A stretch of DNA of 64,000 bases, taken from contig CAXAMN010000002.1 of assembly GCA_963970005.1 (NCBI GenBank), forward strand, positions 1,336,200 through 1,400,199. The letters are read 5' to 3'. The stretch comes from Durusdinium trenchii (taxonomy: Eukaryota > Sar > Dinophyceae > Suessiales > Symbiodiniaceae). Made by a program: the position numbers and the translations under genes. The notes beneath the pieces were generated by a model. That model had not been told where the DNA came from. It ran no database searches and saw only the letters and a list, made by a program, of their open reading frames with translations. Shown here one piece after another: positions 43,046 to 53,406 of this stretch (positions are counted from its first letter, which is position 1; every line of letters starts with the position of its first letter).

Positions 43046-43420
43046 TTAAAATCTGGACGACGACTTCATCTTTGACTTCTTCCAAAGCTGATCCATGATG
43101 CCGCATTGCAAGAAACTGCGCGCTTTGGCAAGCTGAACATATTTTGTATCAATTGAACTGCCTCTGTCTACTCCTCCCCCCTGCACAGCACGGACAGCAT
43201 CAACAAAGGAGCTGTAGACCCACAACACTGCTTCAAAAACGTGTGGAACAGACCACAAGTCCCCCCAAGAATTTGCGCTCGTTTGTTTGTGGGTGTTTGC
43301 TTTCGTTTGGAAGGTATTTGTGCTTTGATGTGCTTTCATTTGCATTTTTTGAAACATGACAACTTGACAACCATGAAAACGAAAGGTCCTATGTTGCAAC
43401 TTGCAACATGTTGCAACCAT
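43046..43420 (-). CDS. probable terminal exon
   Basis: The minus frame ends in TAA at 43046. It reads WSVPHVFEAVLWVYSSFVDA, then YVQLAKARSFLQCGIMDQLW and a basic end KKSKMKSSSRF. The internal CTGTGCAG|GGGGGA is an alternative acceptor. It lies downstream of the model at 43593-44025 on the same strand and may be its last exon. The start is not fixed. Confidence 0.48.
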   Translation of the reverse strand: MVATCCKLQHRTFRFHGCQVVMFQKMQMKAHQSTNTFQTKANTHKQTSANSWGDLWSVPHVFEAVLWVYSSFVDAVRAVQGGGVDRGSSIDTKYVQLAKARSFLQCGIMDQLWKKSKMKSSSRF

Positions 43421-43592
43421 GTTTTTGGGGTCATGGAGTCATGCAGCAAAAAGATGTGGCTTCTCTTTGGTGTTCAGGCATGTCACATACCACATCGACC
43501 TCCTTTCCAGCCCACTGCCAAACAATGCAGCAATTCTCAGAATTTGGGGAACATACATCAAATAGCTCAGTGGGCTTGAACCTAGGTGCAGT

Positions 43593-44025
43593 TCACACAC
43601 CCAACTTGTATATGGTGCCAGTTATCAATGTACACCCCGTGCTTTGTACAATCCCATACCGCCGCACGAAAATCCTTTTTGCATCTTTTTGCGCTGTTTC
43701 TTGCACTTCAAACAGTTTACTACTACCGTCCAGTGACTTAGGCAAATGTGGTTCAAGTGACATACCCACAGGATCCCACAGGGCTACCCACAGGGCTAGG
43801 TCGTTTGCGCTCACACATCGAGCAATACAGGATGTTTGGGTGGGGAAACCTGGTGTCATAGGGCTTTTGGACGCCTCCCCAATCTAACAATGAAGCAAAG
43901 CAGGTGGATACCACTGCCCGACACTCTTGTGACATAGGATGCGCCTTTGTTTTTTGCAACTCCTTGGCACCTTGGTCATCAGTGCTGAAGTGCAAAATGT
44001 TGTCTCCAGCATTTTCCCTGAATGC
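43593..44025 (-). CDS. two-exon model with 40-base intron, unknown
   Basis: Exon 43850-44025 (acceptor ATATGAG|GCATTC) reads AFRENAGDNILHFSTDDQGA, then ECRAVVSTCFASLLDWGGVQ, and ends at donor ACCAG|GTTTCC in phase 2. After a 40-base intron (43810-43849), exon 43809 downward begins in the required phase (SANDLALWVALWDPVGMSLE) and continues KLFEVQETAQKDAKRIFVRR. It may stop at 43593 or splice at about 43640. The frame change across the intron makes the phase match meaningful. The joined product looks like one continuous folded domain. No family is recognised. Confidence 0.55.
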
Positions 44026-44056
44026 CTCATATAATCAGTGAGTTTGATGGTTTTGG

Positions 44057-44119
44057 CCTGATGACATAGGACTTAAGAGGAAATGACCATGTGAGTTCAC
44101 GCCTGATGACATAGGACTT
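44057..44119 (+). repeat. CCTGATGACATAGGACTT direct repeat
   Basis: An exact 18-base word at 44057-44074 and 44102-44119, 45 bases apart. Confidence 0.9.
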
Positions 44120-44296
44120 GGGAATTGCCACAATATGTGTTCGACAAGTCCTAAGTTACTAGTCAGTAGTACATACTGTCAAGTATTAAGGAACTGACAA
44201 AACCAGATGTTGGAAAGAACAAATGCAACGATGTGAATAGGATGCATTTGAAGCGGACAAACAGTGCAAATCACCAAGTTTCAAAACCATACTTTT

Positions 44297-44527
44297 CTAC
44301 GCCTTTCCGCGTTTTTTTTTGCAGGGGAATTGTGGGTTTTCTACACATGCCTTCGAACTACGGGTTGTCCTGGTTTTCAAACCTCCAGGGACGCCTGGAT
44401 GGATGATTTTGGTCATGTCAATGCAATCCTTGTAAGCTGGTAAAATTTGCTCCAATCCTTTGGAAGCTTTGAGCTGCGGATTGCCCAACAGTATTCCAGA
44501 CATTCGGGAAGCATGGCATTTTCCCAC
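44297..44527 (-). CDS. probable terminal exon, basic tail
   Basis: The minus frame reads NPQLKASKGLEQILPAYKDC, then a basic end KKKRGKA with TAG. A very good acceptor (TTTGTTTTGCACAG|GAATG) lies at 44548 but leads a different frame, so the exact exon start is unresolved. Confidence 0.42.
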   Translation of the reverse strand: MGKCHASRMSGILLGNPQLKASKGLEQILPAYKDCIDMTKIIHPGVPGGLKTRTTRSSKACVENPQFPCKKKRGKA

Positions 44528-44529
44528 AA

Positions 44530-46100
44530 GTCATCATATCATTCCTGTGCAAAACAAAGACAAACGGCCAAACAAAAAGTTTTTCTTTTTTACTGTTGGT
44601 TTGTCTTTGGGGTGTAGCATATCCTATCATATCCTGCTTTCACAGGTGCAAGGCCCCATGACTGCGTCGTTGTGAAACAGCCAAAATGGCATCTGAAAAC
44701 AACCAGTATGCCTGGAGCAGGCAACAACACAGAGAGAGAGAGAGAGACCCCATCAGCTTCCAAAAACCCGGTTTCAGCTTCCAAAGGATGGTTGTGAGTT
44801 GCGCATGTCATTTTGCCCGGTGAAACCAGCCGACATTTTGTTTTGATACCAAAGCAGTGCCGATCGCATTAATTGCACGGAAACGTTTATATATATATAT
44901 ATATAAGCCTAGAACCCATTTGACCTTTGTTTTGATAGGAAAAGACCATATTTTGGGTGGTTGGTGGTCCAAAATAGAGGTCACTCAGGTTCTAGGAGAA
45001 TATATACTGTATATGAGGATTGAGGATGACACAAACCAAGCTTCGCTTGTCAGGACTGTTTCGGTTGGAGGCCCGCTCCTCAGTGAAGAAGGACCAAGTC
45101 ACAACTGTTTCAGTTGGTTTCATTTATTCCTCAGGCAGAGGAACATCATGAACATCCACACAAATCGGAAAGCGCTCTAGCAAACCTCAACTTTGACCTC
45201 TAAAAACCAATTCTGACATAATGATGCACTGGGTGCCTGTGGCTGGAGCGTGTCAGTGAAAGATACTGCACTGACTACGGGGTTCCATCCCGCCTCAATC
45301 CAGAGCAAACATCCAGATACGGAGCAGGACCAAACAAGTATAGTGGCCCCACCTCCGGTATGAGAACCTCAACTCTCGCCATGAACGTCCTGTGCCGAAA
45401 ATGGTCAAGTATGTGAATGTGCCTGTCCCATAGAGTGAATTATGGACCTGTGGAGTGTTTAGAAATAGTTTGGGTTCGAGAATGTGTCCACTTTTTTTGT
45501 TCGCCAACCGGTGGCCCTAAAGAAATCCTTTGTTCAGCGTCTTTTCGTCAGTCTGGCGAACTTCCAGCGGCCAACTCGTTTCGTTCGTGCGGGCTAAACC
45601 TGAGGCCCGGCTGTCAAGGGCCCAACAGGTTGTTTGGATGGAGGGGAATGCGGCAGCAGCCTCAGTTCACCTGTGAATCCAAGCGCATGAAACAGCGCCG
45701 TAATTCAGGTGCTACGATGTACGCACCATATTGGTACCATGTTCCATGAGTTTGTCAAGTGAGGTTTCCTGACACGTCTTTTAAATACAGACTTTGCAGT
45801 GGAATTTGCATTCCTCGTCACTTCTGACGGCATGCCATGCATGGTATGATATGGTTCCCTCGCGTTTTCTCGGGAATTCTTGAAACCCTGTCAGGCAACT
45901 GTTGTTTGGCCATGCCTCAAAACATCATACCCTCAACAGGAGGTGCCAGGGTGTACTGACCGACATTGTTTAACTTTACCTCTTCGGAACTCTCTACCGA
46001 CTTTGGGAATCCAGCGGTCCCTTTCAGTGGGTCATGAGTCGGTTTCTTGACAAATAGAAGCTTGTCTCATGAAAATCATGAAATACCGATCTTCTTCCTG
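44530..46100. other. little coding evidence
   Basis: (AG)n at about 44731-44749 and (TA)n at 44887-44905. A + frame at 45417-45749 is open but unsupported. Confidence 0.4.
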
Positions 46101-46103
46101 CAG

Positions 46104-46349
46104 GGTACCAACTTGAAATCTCAGGCTTTGATTGATACGTCGTTTCAGCTGTCAGAGGCATGTCTCGATCTGGCTGAGGAGATGCCTGTTTCGAGCGCGG
46201 AGAGCCGCAGCAGGTTTGGGCATATGTTGGACCTGGCTTCGGCCAGTATGACAAGGCGATACATGGATGAGCTTGCCACACGAAACCGCGGGAAAGTGTT
46301 TTTGGGGTGGTGGGGCAAGAAAACTATCAGACGAAGCCAAAAGCAGTGA
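46104..46349 (+). CDS. probable terminal exon, unknown
   Basis: Acceptor TCTTCCTGCAG|GGTACC (AG followed by G), then 81 codons in phase 0 to TGA. Reading: FQLSEACLDLAEEMPVSSAE, then RFGHMLDLASASMTRRYMDE, and a basic end (GKKTIRRSQKQ). It is clearly helical and charged. The upstream exon was not found. Confidence 0.52.
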   Translation, partial: GTNLKSQALIDTSFQLSEACLDLAEEMPVSSAESRSRFGHMLDLASASMTRRYMDELATRNRGKVFLGWWGKKTIRRSQKQ

Positions 46350-46454
46350 TCATGGGCATTAGCCAGTGAAGGATGAAGAGTTTATGATTTCAACATGTCA
46401 TTTGGCCGATTTCTCGGCAGTGCCGCATGTGTTTGAAGCAAAAAAATACCAAGG

Positions 46455-46740
46455 GTGGCGAGCTTGAAGAATCACCGAAGAACTCCAAGTGCTCGTTCTT
46501 GCTTGAACAACCACTCATTTGCAACCAATCGTGCTTCGCATGCTTTTGACATCCTCACGAGTGGTTCCGCTGTGCACGGTGAGGAAAACGACATGTCAGC
46601 CGCGCACGGTGCAACTGCACGACCGCGTGAGCGAATGCGCAGGTGGAGAGATATGCGCCAGTGGTTGGGGGTTCCTGGAAAATCGAGCAGGCGATGGCGC
46701 TGCAGCAGAGAGAAGTGATCAAAAGTCACTCAAAAGACTG
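46455..46740 (+). CDS. possible coding block, frame unresolved
   Basis: Two + frames read well here (TARPRERMRRWRDMRQWLG; DRVSECAGGEICASGWGFLE). Neither has a full set of splice signals. Confidence 0.25.
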
Positions 46741-46983
46741 TTTAAACTAATTATAGACATCACAATATATAAACAACCTGTTCACCTGGTCGCTGCACAA
46801 CCCTGTTCGCTGCACAATGCTGACATCAAGGACCTCATGGTGTGAAAAGAATCTGAACTAGGTCGACTACGTTTGGAATTGAAGGTCATTACATGGGAAA
46901 ATCTGGTCTCCTTCAACATCCTTCAACTGTTCAGTGCAGAGGAACGTTAAGTTTGAAAAAGGTCTTATAATCCTAATAAATAG

Positions 46984-47041
46984 TTTGGAGGCCATCGCTT
47001 CTAGGTTGGAGGCCATCGCTATTAGGTTGGAGGCCATTGCT
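46984..47041 (-). repeat. AMASNL-type 21-base repeat, three units
   Basis: Three complement units of TTGGAGGCCATCGCTnnTAGG. The minus frame reads AMASNLIAMASNLEAMASKL. Confidence 0.88.
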
Positions 47042-47683
47042 TTTATAGTTAGAACATCATATAAATCCAAGTGTTGTTTTCTTTTTGTACATATAGTTTC
47101 TCAATGTTAGGATTCTAATATAAATTATGTATTATCTTCCATGTCTCTGGGTGTCAACGAAACCCGAGCGATTCGAGATCTTGGCCGCTCCGCGGCAGGT
47201 GGACAATGGACGCGTCAAGTGGGGATCCTGTTGTGGCTGGCGCCCGGCAGCCCTGTGCTCTGCGACAGGCCTGATGTGTTCATGGGATGTTGGTTTTCCC
47301 CATGTTCAAAATATTGATCTTTGTCCAGTGTTCCCCATGTTCAAAAGTGTTGTTCTATGGTGTTAACCAATATGTCCAATTCTCCTAATTAAACACATCC
47401 CATAGGCTTTTTTGTACGCCCTAGAAAGGCCCCAGCAAAATCACATCTGCAAAGGAACTCAGAAGGTGGAAGAGCTGAGGATTGTTGAGCCTTGACTGAA
47501 GGGCCCATGCCTTTCTGCTCCCGTTCCCGCCACGTCCGGTGTTGCCGTGGTCGTGGACACGGTGTCTCCTTTTTCTCCCTTGTGACATGTGACAAGAAGA
47601 TCGAAGGTGACTTCCACAAGCTATACTCTTTGGTCTCGATTGTTGTTTGGGACTAGTGCTTTTTTTCAGCCAGAACAAACTAC

Positions 47684-47739
47684 TTGGGAGGTGAAGCTAC
47701 AAGGGTTGTGGGGATTCCAAGTTTTGACCCACAGTCAAA
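47684..47739 (+). repeat. GTTTTGACCCA repeat, copy 2
   Basis: GGGAGGTGAAGCTACA and CCAAGTTTTGACCCACAGTC match 51949-51988 with a two-base length difference, so the two copies cannot share a frame. A strong acceptor TTTTTTTCAG at 47669 lies just upstream. Confidence 0.65.
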
Positions 47740-47943
47740 TCGGCCCCAAGGCCTTTTCTTTGTGTCCAAACCGCTGAAGGAACATCCCATTCCTCTTCCA
47801 CTCACTTAGGGTCCAAATGCCACCCACCACACGGATCCAACAAGCAACCCACTAGACAGTAACCATCAGTAACCTTTGCCTGTGCTCATTCTGATGCAAC
47901 CCCTGAGTTGTTTTATGTTCCACTTATTTCCACTTTCTTATAG

Positions 47944-48556
47944 ATCCAAGAACCCGCCACTTTCTTTCGCTCCAATTCACTCGGATCATCTCCCAATCTG
48001 CCACGAACCCTCCTGTCCCAAAAGACCGTCTCCAGCGTCCCTTCTGAGTCTTCTGCCTCACCGCCATGGCTGGAGTGGTCTTTCTGGTGGGGAGCCACGG
48101 CTATGGGCGGCAGATGTGAAGATGTGGGTCATGGCACCTGGAGCCGCTCACCGGTCGGGTCGGTCCGTGAGCGAGGATCTGGACCCATCGAAACCAAGTC
48201 TCCCATGGGTCCGTCCATAACGGTCCAAGCGGTGTATTTCCAACATCGAAACCAAACACCTGTGCTCCTGCTTGCATTTTGGCTTGTGGGTGAGGGGTTG
48301 CAGAGCCAGGGGTGCTGCATGTTTGTAAGCTTTCCTCCTTAGCAGCCTTGGTGGAGGCAAGTACGGCTACCAGGGATTACACCAATCAAAACTAACCTGT
48401 CATTTGTGGGTCGTAAACGAGAGCTTTGCTACATGTTGCTATCCCTATAACTATATAGTCACGTTTGCAGGACCACCTATCACGAAAAAGAACGCCGACG
48501 CTCAGGTGGTGGCCTATCGAGGCAGTCAGCTCTGGAGTGTGTGCCGCCAGACATTT
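47944..48556 (+). CDS. two-exon gene model, unknown protein (partial)
   Basis: Exon 47944-48289 follows acceptor CACTTTCTTATAG and is open for 115 codons: IQEPATFFRSNSLGSSPNLP, Ser-rich, then PWLEWSFWWGATAMGGRCED, then PSITVQAVYFQHRNQTPVLL. It ends at donor GTGG|GTGAGG in phase 1. Exon 48471-48556 follows acceptor ACGTTTGCAG in the matching phase and reads GPPITKKNADAQVVAYRGSQ, LWSVCRQTF, ending at consensus donor TTT|GTAAGA. The intron is 181 bases. A possible last exon (48632-48682) would end in TAG. Minus is open over 47913-48098 but lacks splice support. The function is unknown. Confidence 0.58.
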
Positions 48557-48804
48557 GTAAGACCTGATGTTCCAAACGCTCCATATACGCAACTACTGCT
48601 AAGATTTAGATGGTTTTGGTGGCAAATGTAGGTCGCACATATATTACAACAACCTGGACCATGTAGGCTTTGCCTGGCTTAGTGCAAGCCCCCAAGCTCA
48701 ACACAGGTGTGTTTTTCTTTTTTTGACCACTGGGATCAAGAACGTAGACTCTGTTGGAGTTGTCTATCCCTTTTCACTGGTCGAATACCGCTGAACACTC
48801 CACC

Positions 48805-49166
48805 TCACATCGATCTTCCGGACCGACCCTTCTGGGAGTGACGATCTTCCCTCCCTTTCGGCCCTGAAGTTCGAAGTTCAATCCATTTCCGTCGCAGAAA
48901 GACAAGGACGTTTACATTTCTGGTGGAAAATGGTCCCGCCTTAAAGAAAGACACTTTCTTTTGCGGGGTCCTGGGAATGATCCCAATTCCAGCGCGCACC
49001 ACTTCTCTCCCTGAGATTGTGCGCGAGAGCAACTCAGTGTATGACTTGTATGACTGATTGGCACATTCATGGAGGTCTAGCAAGACACTCATTATCTCAG
49101 AGTGTCCAAGATTTGTGTTTCCTGCTGACAACGTGCCCAGCTCATCTTGATACAGGACCATCGAGG
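48805..49166 (-). CDS. probable exon, helical, unknown
   Basis: Minus acceptor GATTCTAATCCAG|CCTCGA, then MVLYQDELGTLSAGNTNLGH, MSVLLDLHECANQSYKSYTE, and GIIPRTPQKKVSFFK. It may end at CCAGAAAT|GTAAAC (about 48917) or at a GC donor (TTTAAG|GCGGGA), or run to 48805. It looks like a helical, soluble segment. Confidence 0.48.
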
Positions 49167-49199
49167 CTGGATTAGAATCAGTTCAAGCTCCCAAGGGGG

Positions 49200-50840
49200 T
49201 GTTATTTGAGTCCACTTTCGTCGAAGTGGTGGGTCGCGGAGCCAGGCTTATTGACCCAGCTGGTCTCCCAGGACGTCAAGGCACTGAGATACGTCCCCGG
49301 CGCATTTTGCACTGAACATTTGGCCATGGCTGCGTGACTACGTGGGGCCAAGGGAAGCAAAGCAGGGCAAAAGGCAGAGAAAAACGACCTCGCCAGGTGG
49401 TCTCAGAGACGGTGAATCAGCCGCCACTCTTCAATTGTAGTGGGGCAGCTGAGATTGGGAGGGTCGAGTGTGATCCAGGTCAGGCTATTGTTCACATGCA
49501 TGCAAGGTAGACACATGATAAAACCTTGTACTTGTTGTTTATTCATCAGTTCACATATGTTCAGTTGGCTTTCGATGTGGAAAGGCGAGCAGACACAGAA
49601 AAGATGAAGGCACCAACGATTTCAACCAAAACGATGTTTGACGAGGCAAAAGAAAGAAACACATTTCCAAGCAGCTAGCAACATTTGGGAACCATCGGAG
49701 GAAACAGTTAAATCCTATACGGACCTATGTTCTAGATCCCCTTTGCTTGCGCCATTTTGAAATTCTGGGGGCTGACGTCACCATTGAAAAAAGAACAAAC
49801 AAACACGGACGATACCAAGTCACCTAGAGGCACAGAAATCTAGTAGAACACACTTTTCATCACTTATGTGCAGGAATTTAGTAGTGACCACTGGTGACGG
49901 GGAGGAGCTGGGGGTTGGAGACTGGATTCCACAAGAAGTTGTTGGTGGCCGATTGGGGAAGGTTGTCGCCACTGATTTAAAACCCCTTCCCCCCAAAAAA
50001 GCCTTGGGCACCACTCAATTACAAAATTACTAAACTGGCACTTCGACATAGGATTTTGGTACCTCAATTCCTAGGGATCAACCCTAGGTGTCGGTACCAA
50101 GGGGATATTCTAGTGGATTCAACTGATTCAAGCCGCAGCAGATTATGATGATGTTTCCCAGCTGTGCTCAAGCTGTTCACAACTAAAGATCACAATCGAC
50201 CGCCCTTACCTCGAAGAGAACGGAACGGACATCAATCTGTCCATGTCCCAAGTCACGGTATGTCCTTTGCAAAATCCCTAGGGCTCCAACTACATCGGAA
50301 GGTAGGGTCGGACTTTTCTGGCCTTCAAAATAGAGGTAGTGGGAGCCCTATACTGACTGATTTGCATGTCAGGTAGAGGCTCCTGGACCACCAGCTTGAA
50401 GGCCCAAATCGACCAGGCCACCGAGGCCCCCACTGACGCAATCCTGTCGGACCCTTCGTGGGCGGTGGTGTGAGGGTGATGGATCGGTCAGGGTGAGTGA
50501 TCTTTAAGATACCAGAAGATACCTGTTCAACACAAGAGGCGCAGGAGGCGGCAAGCATTTGAAGCTGGCTCTCCGATGTAAAATTCCGCAGCTCGGCCGC
50601 CGGCCCTGTGGCCCCCGATGACACCTACACACACACACACACTTGAGAAAGAGCTCGTAAGAGAATAGATTCCTGCTGTCCTGGTGGTCCCAATAGTGCA
50701 TTGACACTGTACAATCTTGTTATTGCATTAGCCGACTAGTGCAAAAGACTTCGACCTGTCAATGGCCCTGAGCAAACGGAAAGGTGTTCAATCAGACGTC
50801 TTCCGGATATCTCACGAGCATACCATCACCGTCTTAGTTG
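49200..50840. other. no gene supported
   Basis: Long stretch with only weak frames. It includes (CA)n at about 50628-50641 and the foldback at 50280-50349. Confidence 0.45.
50280..50349. repeat. AGGGCTCCAACTAC foldback
   Basis: AGGGCTCCAACTAC (50280-50293) is inverted against GTAGTGGGAGCCCT (50336-50349) with one mismatch. Related to the GGCTCCAG hairpins at 38-39.5 kb. Confidence 0.75.
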
Positions 50841-50844
50841 GGCA

Positions 50845-51066
50845 GTGACAGTGGCGTATGGTATCGGTGGATCGACGAATGTGACACACACACCGGTCAC
50901 CGTGGTCCAACCACCGATCCTCGCGAAACGACTGCTTCACCGAAAACATCGCCGCCAGGTCTACAGAAATAGCCTGTACGAGCAGTCCGATTCGAATTTT
51001 GATGGCATCTTGAGTGCCGCCGAGCTGCTTGCCTCAGAGAATTTGCGTACAACACGACGGTGTGCG
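50845..51066 (+). CDS. exon with EF-hand loop
   Basis: The frame carries a canonical 12-residue calcium loop, DSNFDGILSAAE (50989-51024): D1, N3, D5, G6, hydrophobic at 8 and E12, followed by helix LLASENL. The preceding residues RRQVYRNSLYEQS fit the entering helix. This is a Ca-binding motif by family knowledge; the host protein is unknown. Codon use is GC-rich. The next frame (from about 51069, reading CECEVPKWSKPALKKANRKH to TAA at 51256) may be the following exon, but phase is off by one at the obvious sites. Confidence 0.45.
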
Positions 51067-51918
51067 TAGGGCCGCTGTGTGGCTGGCACTGACCAGACGA
51101 CCGGCGGCGGTGAAATTGGATCCAAACACCTCGCAGAAACCCTTTTTGTTCTGTGAATGTGAGGTGCCCAAATGGTCCAAGCCGGCCCTGAAAAAAGCCA
51201 ATCGAAAACATAGATCTCTTTGGCATGTAGAGAAATGGCATGTTCAGAGGCTGTAACCATGTCCAATCATGTCCATGTCCTTTTCCTGAAGCGTGCCATC
51301 CTTACTCCAAATATGGGTTTGAGTTAGGACCAGACTCATTGAGGTTCTCCCGGGTCCAAACCCTTTTGAGGCACCAATTCCACCTGGAAAGTATCACCAC
51401 CTTGGGTTTCCAACCATTATTGATTTGATGGCCGGAATCCCGAACTCGGGAATTTACACTACAAAAGCCAGGTCTTTCATGGTCTTTCCCATGTTTTAAA
51501 CAGTCGAACGGATGGCGGATGGGTTTATCTCAAGACATGTGTTCTTTTCCCCCGCTGCTGCGGTGAGCTCACGACGATCACTTGGGGTGGTGGAAGGGGT
51601 ATATTCCAGTCCCAGACAGGTCGTGCTTGAGTCTGGGTGTACGTCCATGTGCAGAACAAAAGCGCAAGACATGAAGCTCCATGCGTTCATGAATGCTCCC
51701 GGAAAAAGGATGCATCAACGCATGGTGTCCACCAAACGATCACTCGCCAGTAGCTAGCCGCGTTTCAGGTTGCAGTCCAGCAGGCCCATCTCATGGGGGC
51801 AGTGCGGCAGTTCTGGCGACGTTGGACAATTCAAACAAACTCCTTATTCTGCCGTGGGCTGCATGGGCTGCAGAGTTTCATACTTTTCTTTTACATGTTT
51901 TTGGCTGCGGGTCATGGC

Positions 51919-51990
51919 ACCAGGATACCTTGGTTGACCTAGATGGGAGGCCAAGCTACATGGTTTTGGGGCTCCAGGTTTTGACCCATC
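51919..51990 (+). repeat. GTTTTGACCCA repeat, copy 3
   Basis: CACCAGGATACCTTGGTTGAC and GGGGCTCCAGGTTTTGACCC; see 38083 and 47684. Confidence 0.65.
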
Positions 51991-52519
51991 CCAACACTGT
52001 TTGGTTGGCTTGGTCTGCTTATTTTTCACCTACCAATTGGATATTAGTCGAATTATGTCGAATTAGTGAAGTGTGGTGAGTGACATCAGTTATTGCAACG
52101 TTATTAATTAATGCTTTGCTGCTTTTAAGTACAACTCTTTTGTATTGTCTTGGGATGCACAACACCCTCATGATGCATGTTTCCTTTGCAAGACATTTAG
52201 ATAATCAGTTTAATCTAAGAAGCCCTCCGTGTCATCACCAAAACACACCAGTTGTGCGCTGCCGCGCTCGTCCAGCGCCCGCGGTGTGCGTCAGTTCCAA
52301 GCTGCCCAGCTGCTTCGCACAGCAGCTCTTCCAATGGGACCAGGTGCCACGCGGCTGACGCGGGCGAGTCGGGCGACGGTAAACTGCGAGTCGAGTCGGG
52401 CGAGTCGGTCACCAAAAAGGGGTGAAGACCAAAAGAAGACAGGAAGAAGGTACGATAAGGCAAAGATGAACACTGAACAACATGTCGTCTTTTTCAATTC
52501 AAGTCATCAGCCATTCCAA

Positions 52520-52930
52520 TCATGAGTCAGAGTCAGAAGTGTGTAGTAAGCTTTGAGGTCTTCGGACTCCGCACATTTGCATGAGCCGATCCTGTTCTGC
52601 ATGAGCAATCATGAGTAAGTGTCCGTATTTGTCAGGGGCAAGGCTTTTGCATGGTCCTGCAAAAAAGGCAACACACGATTCACCTGTCAATCCATGCATA
52701 GGATATGCCTCGCCTCCATTGTTGATCCGCATGGAGATCCGCCCAAACGCTCGAAACAGGCCAAACGGTCCTTCACCACGGGGACACACACACAGTGACA
52801 CACTCCAGACCCGACGGGTCGGATTCGCGTCGTCCGGGACCCGGACCCTTAGTGAGAGGGTTGTGCTGGCGGCTTTGCCATGACCCCTCCGGTTTCCTAG
52901 TGTCGCATCAGGAACTGGAACTCCCCCCAC
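52520..52930 (-). CDS. probable terminal exon with acidic Ser tail
   Basis: About 130 codons on minus to TGA at 52520. Good protein character: VWSVSLCVCPRGEGPFGLFR, AFGRISMRINNGGEAYPMHG, KYGHLLMIAHAEQDRLMQMC, ending HTSDSDS. Acceptor is TTCCAG|TTCC or CACTAG|GAAACC. The + strand 52611-52883 is open but Pro/Arg-rich and less convincing. Exon 53063-53231 lies upstream on the same strand, but the phases do not join directly, so another exon or a different acceptor is needed. No family is named. Confidence 0.5.
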   Translation of the reverse strand: MGGVPVPDATLGNRRGHGKAASTTLSLRVRVPDDANPTRRVWSVSLCVCPRGEGPFGLFRAFGRISMRINNGGEAYPMHGLTGESCVAFFAGPCKSLAPDKYGHLLMIAHAEQDRLMQMCGVRRPQSLLHTSDSDS

Positions 52931-53030
52931 CCAAAATTAGAATTTAGTCGTAGGAAGTGAAATGGCAACTAGAACTGGATCTCCCCGCACAAACACATAG
53001 TTTCATCGGAGAAATTGAATTGGCCACTAG
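52912..53030 (+). repeat. diverged ~60-base tandem duplication
   Basis: Unit 1 (52912-52972) and unit 2 (52973-53030) both start AACTGGAwCTCCCC and end GGCmACTAG, with matching AATT and GGAAGTGAAATGG / GGAGAAATTGAATTGG segments. Further GAACTG words follow. Confidence 0.7.
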
Positions 53031-53062
53031 ATCTGGAACTGGAACTGGATCTATAACTGGAC

Positions 53063-53231
53063 CTGGAAGTGAATCAACAGTTCCAACTGCCTGGGGGACA
53101 CACTGCTAGGTTTTGAGCCCCACCTCAAGAGGTCGTTTTGAGCGCTTTCGAGGGAGCCTGGAAATTCTTGGCATTTTATACACGTGTCCGCAGTCATGAT
53201 GCCAGCACTCAACATGTCATGTTCCAAGCAA
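53063..53231 (-). CDS. probable internal exon, unknown
   Basis: Very good minus acceptor ATGTTTCTTTTACTAG|TTGC and donor TTCCAG|GTCCAG. Fifty-six codons: CLEHDMLSAGIMTADTCIKC, then SVSPRQLELLIHFQ. Phase 2 in, phase 0 out. It contains a CxxC pair. The function is unknown. Confidence 0.5.
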
Positions 53232-53322
53232 CTAGTAAAAGAAACATAAGGAAACATGTGGCAGACCACTTTGAAATTGCTTTATGAATCTTCATGAGGC
53301 TACATGTGTGTTTTGCCGCCAG

Positions 53323-53406
53323 GACGGAAATGGCCTCACCATTCATGAGTTGAATGCGGGCTTGCAAGTCAAGGACTTTGCCTTCTGTCAGCTTTGCTGT
53401 TCCCAT
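53323..53406 (+). CDS. possible exon with EF-hand-like half loop
   Basis: After acceptor TTTTGCCGCCAG the frame reads DGNGLTIHELNAGLQVKDF. This matches the second part of an EF-hand loop (DGNGxLTxxEL) but is one residue short between G and L. The exon would begin inside the loop, as EF-hand genes often do. It may be degenerate. Confidence 0.33.

Noticed and set aside
47669-47777. Exon after the strong acceptor at 47669
   Set aside because: The following sequence is a dispersed repeat whose other copies differ by a two-base indel, so coding is unlikely.
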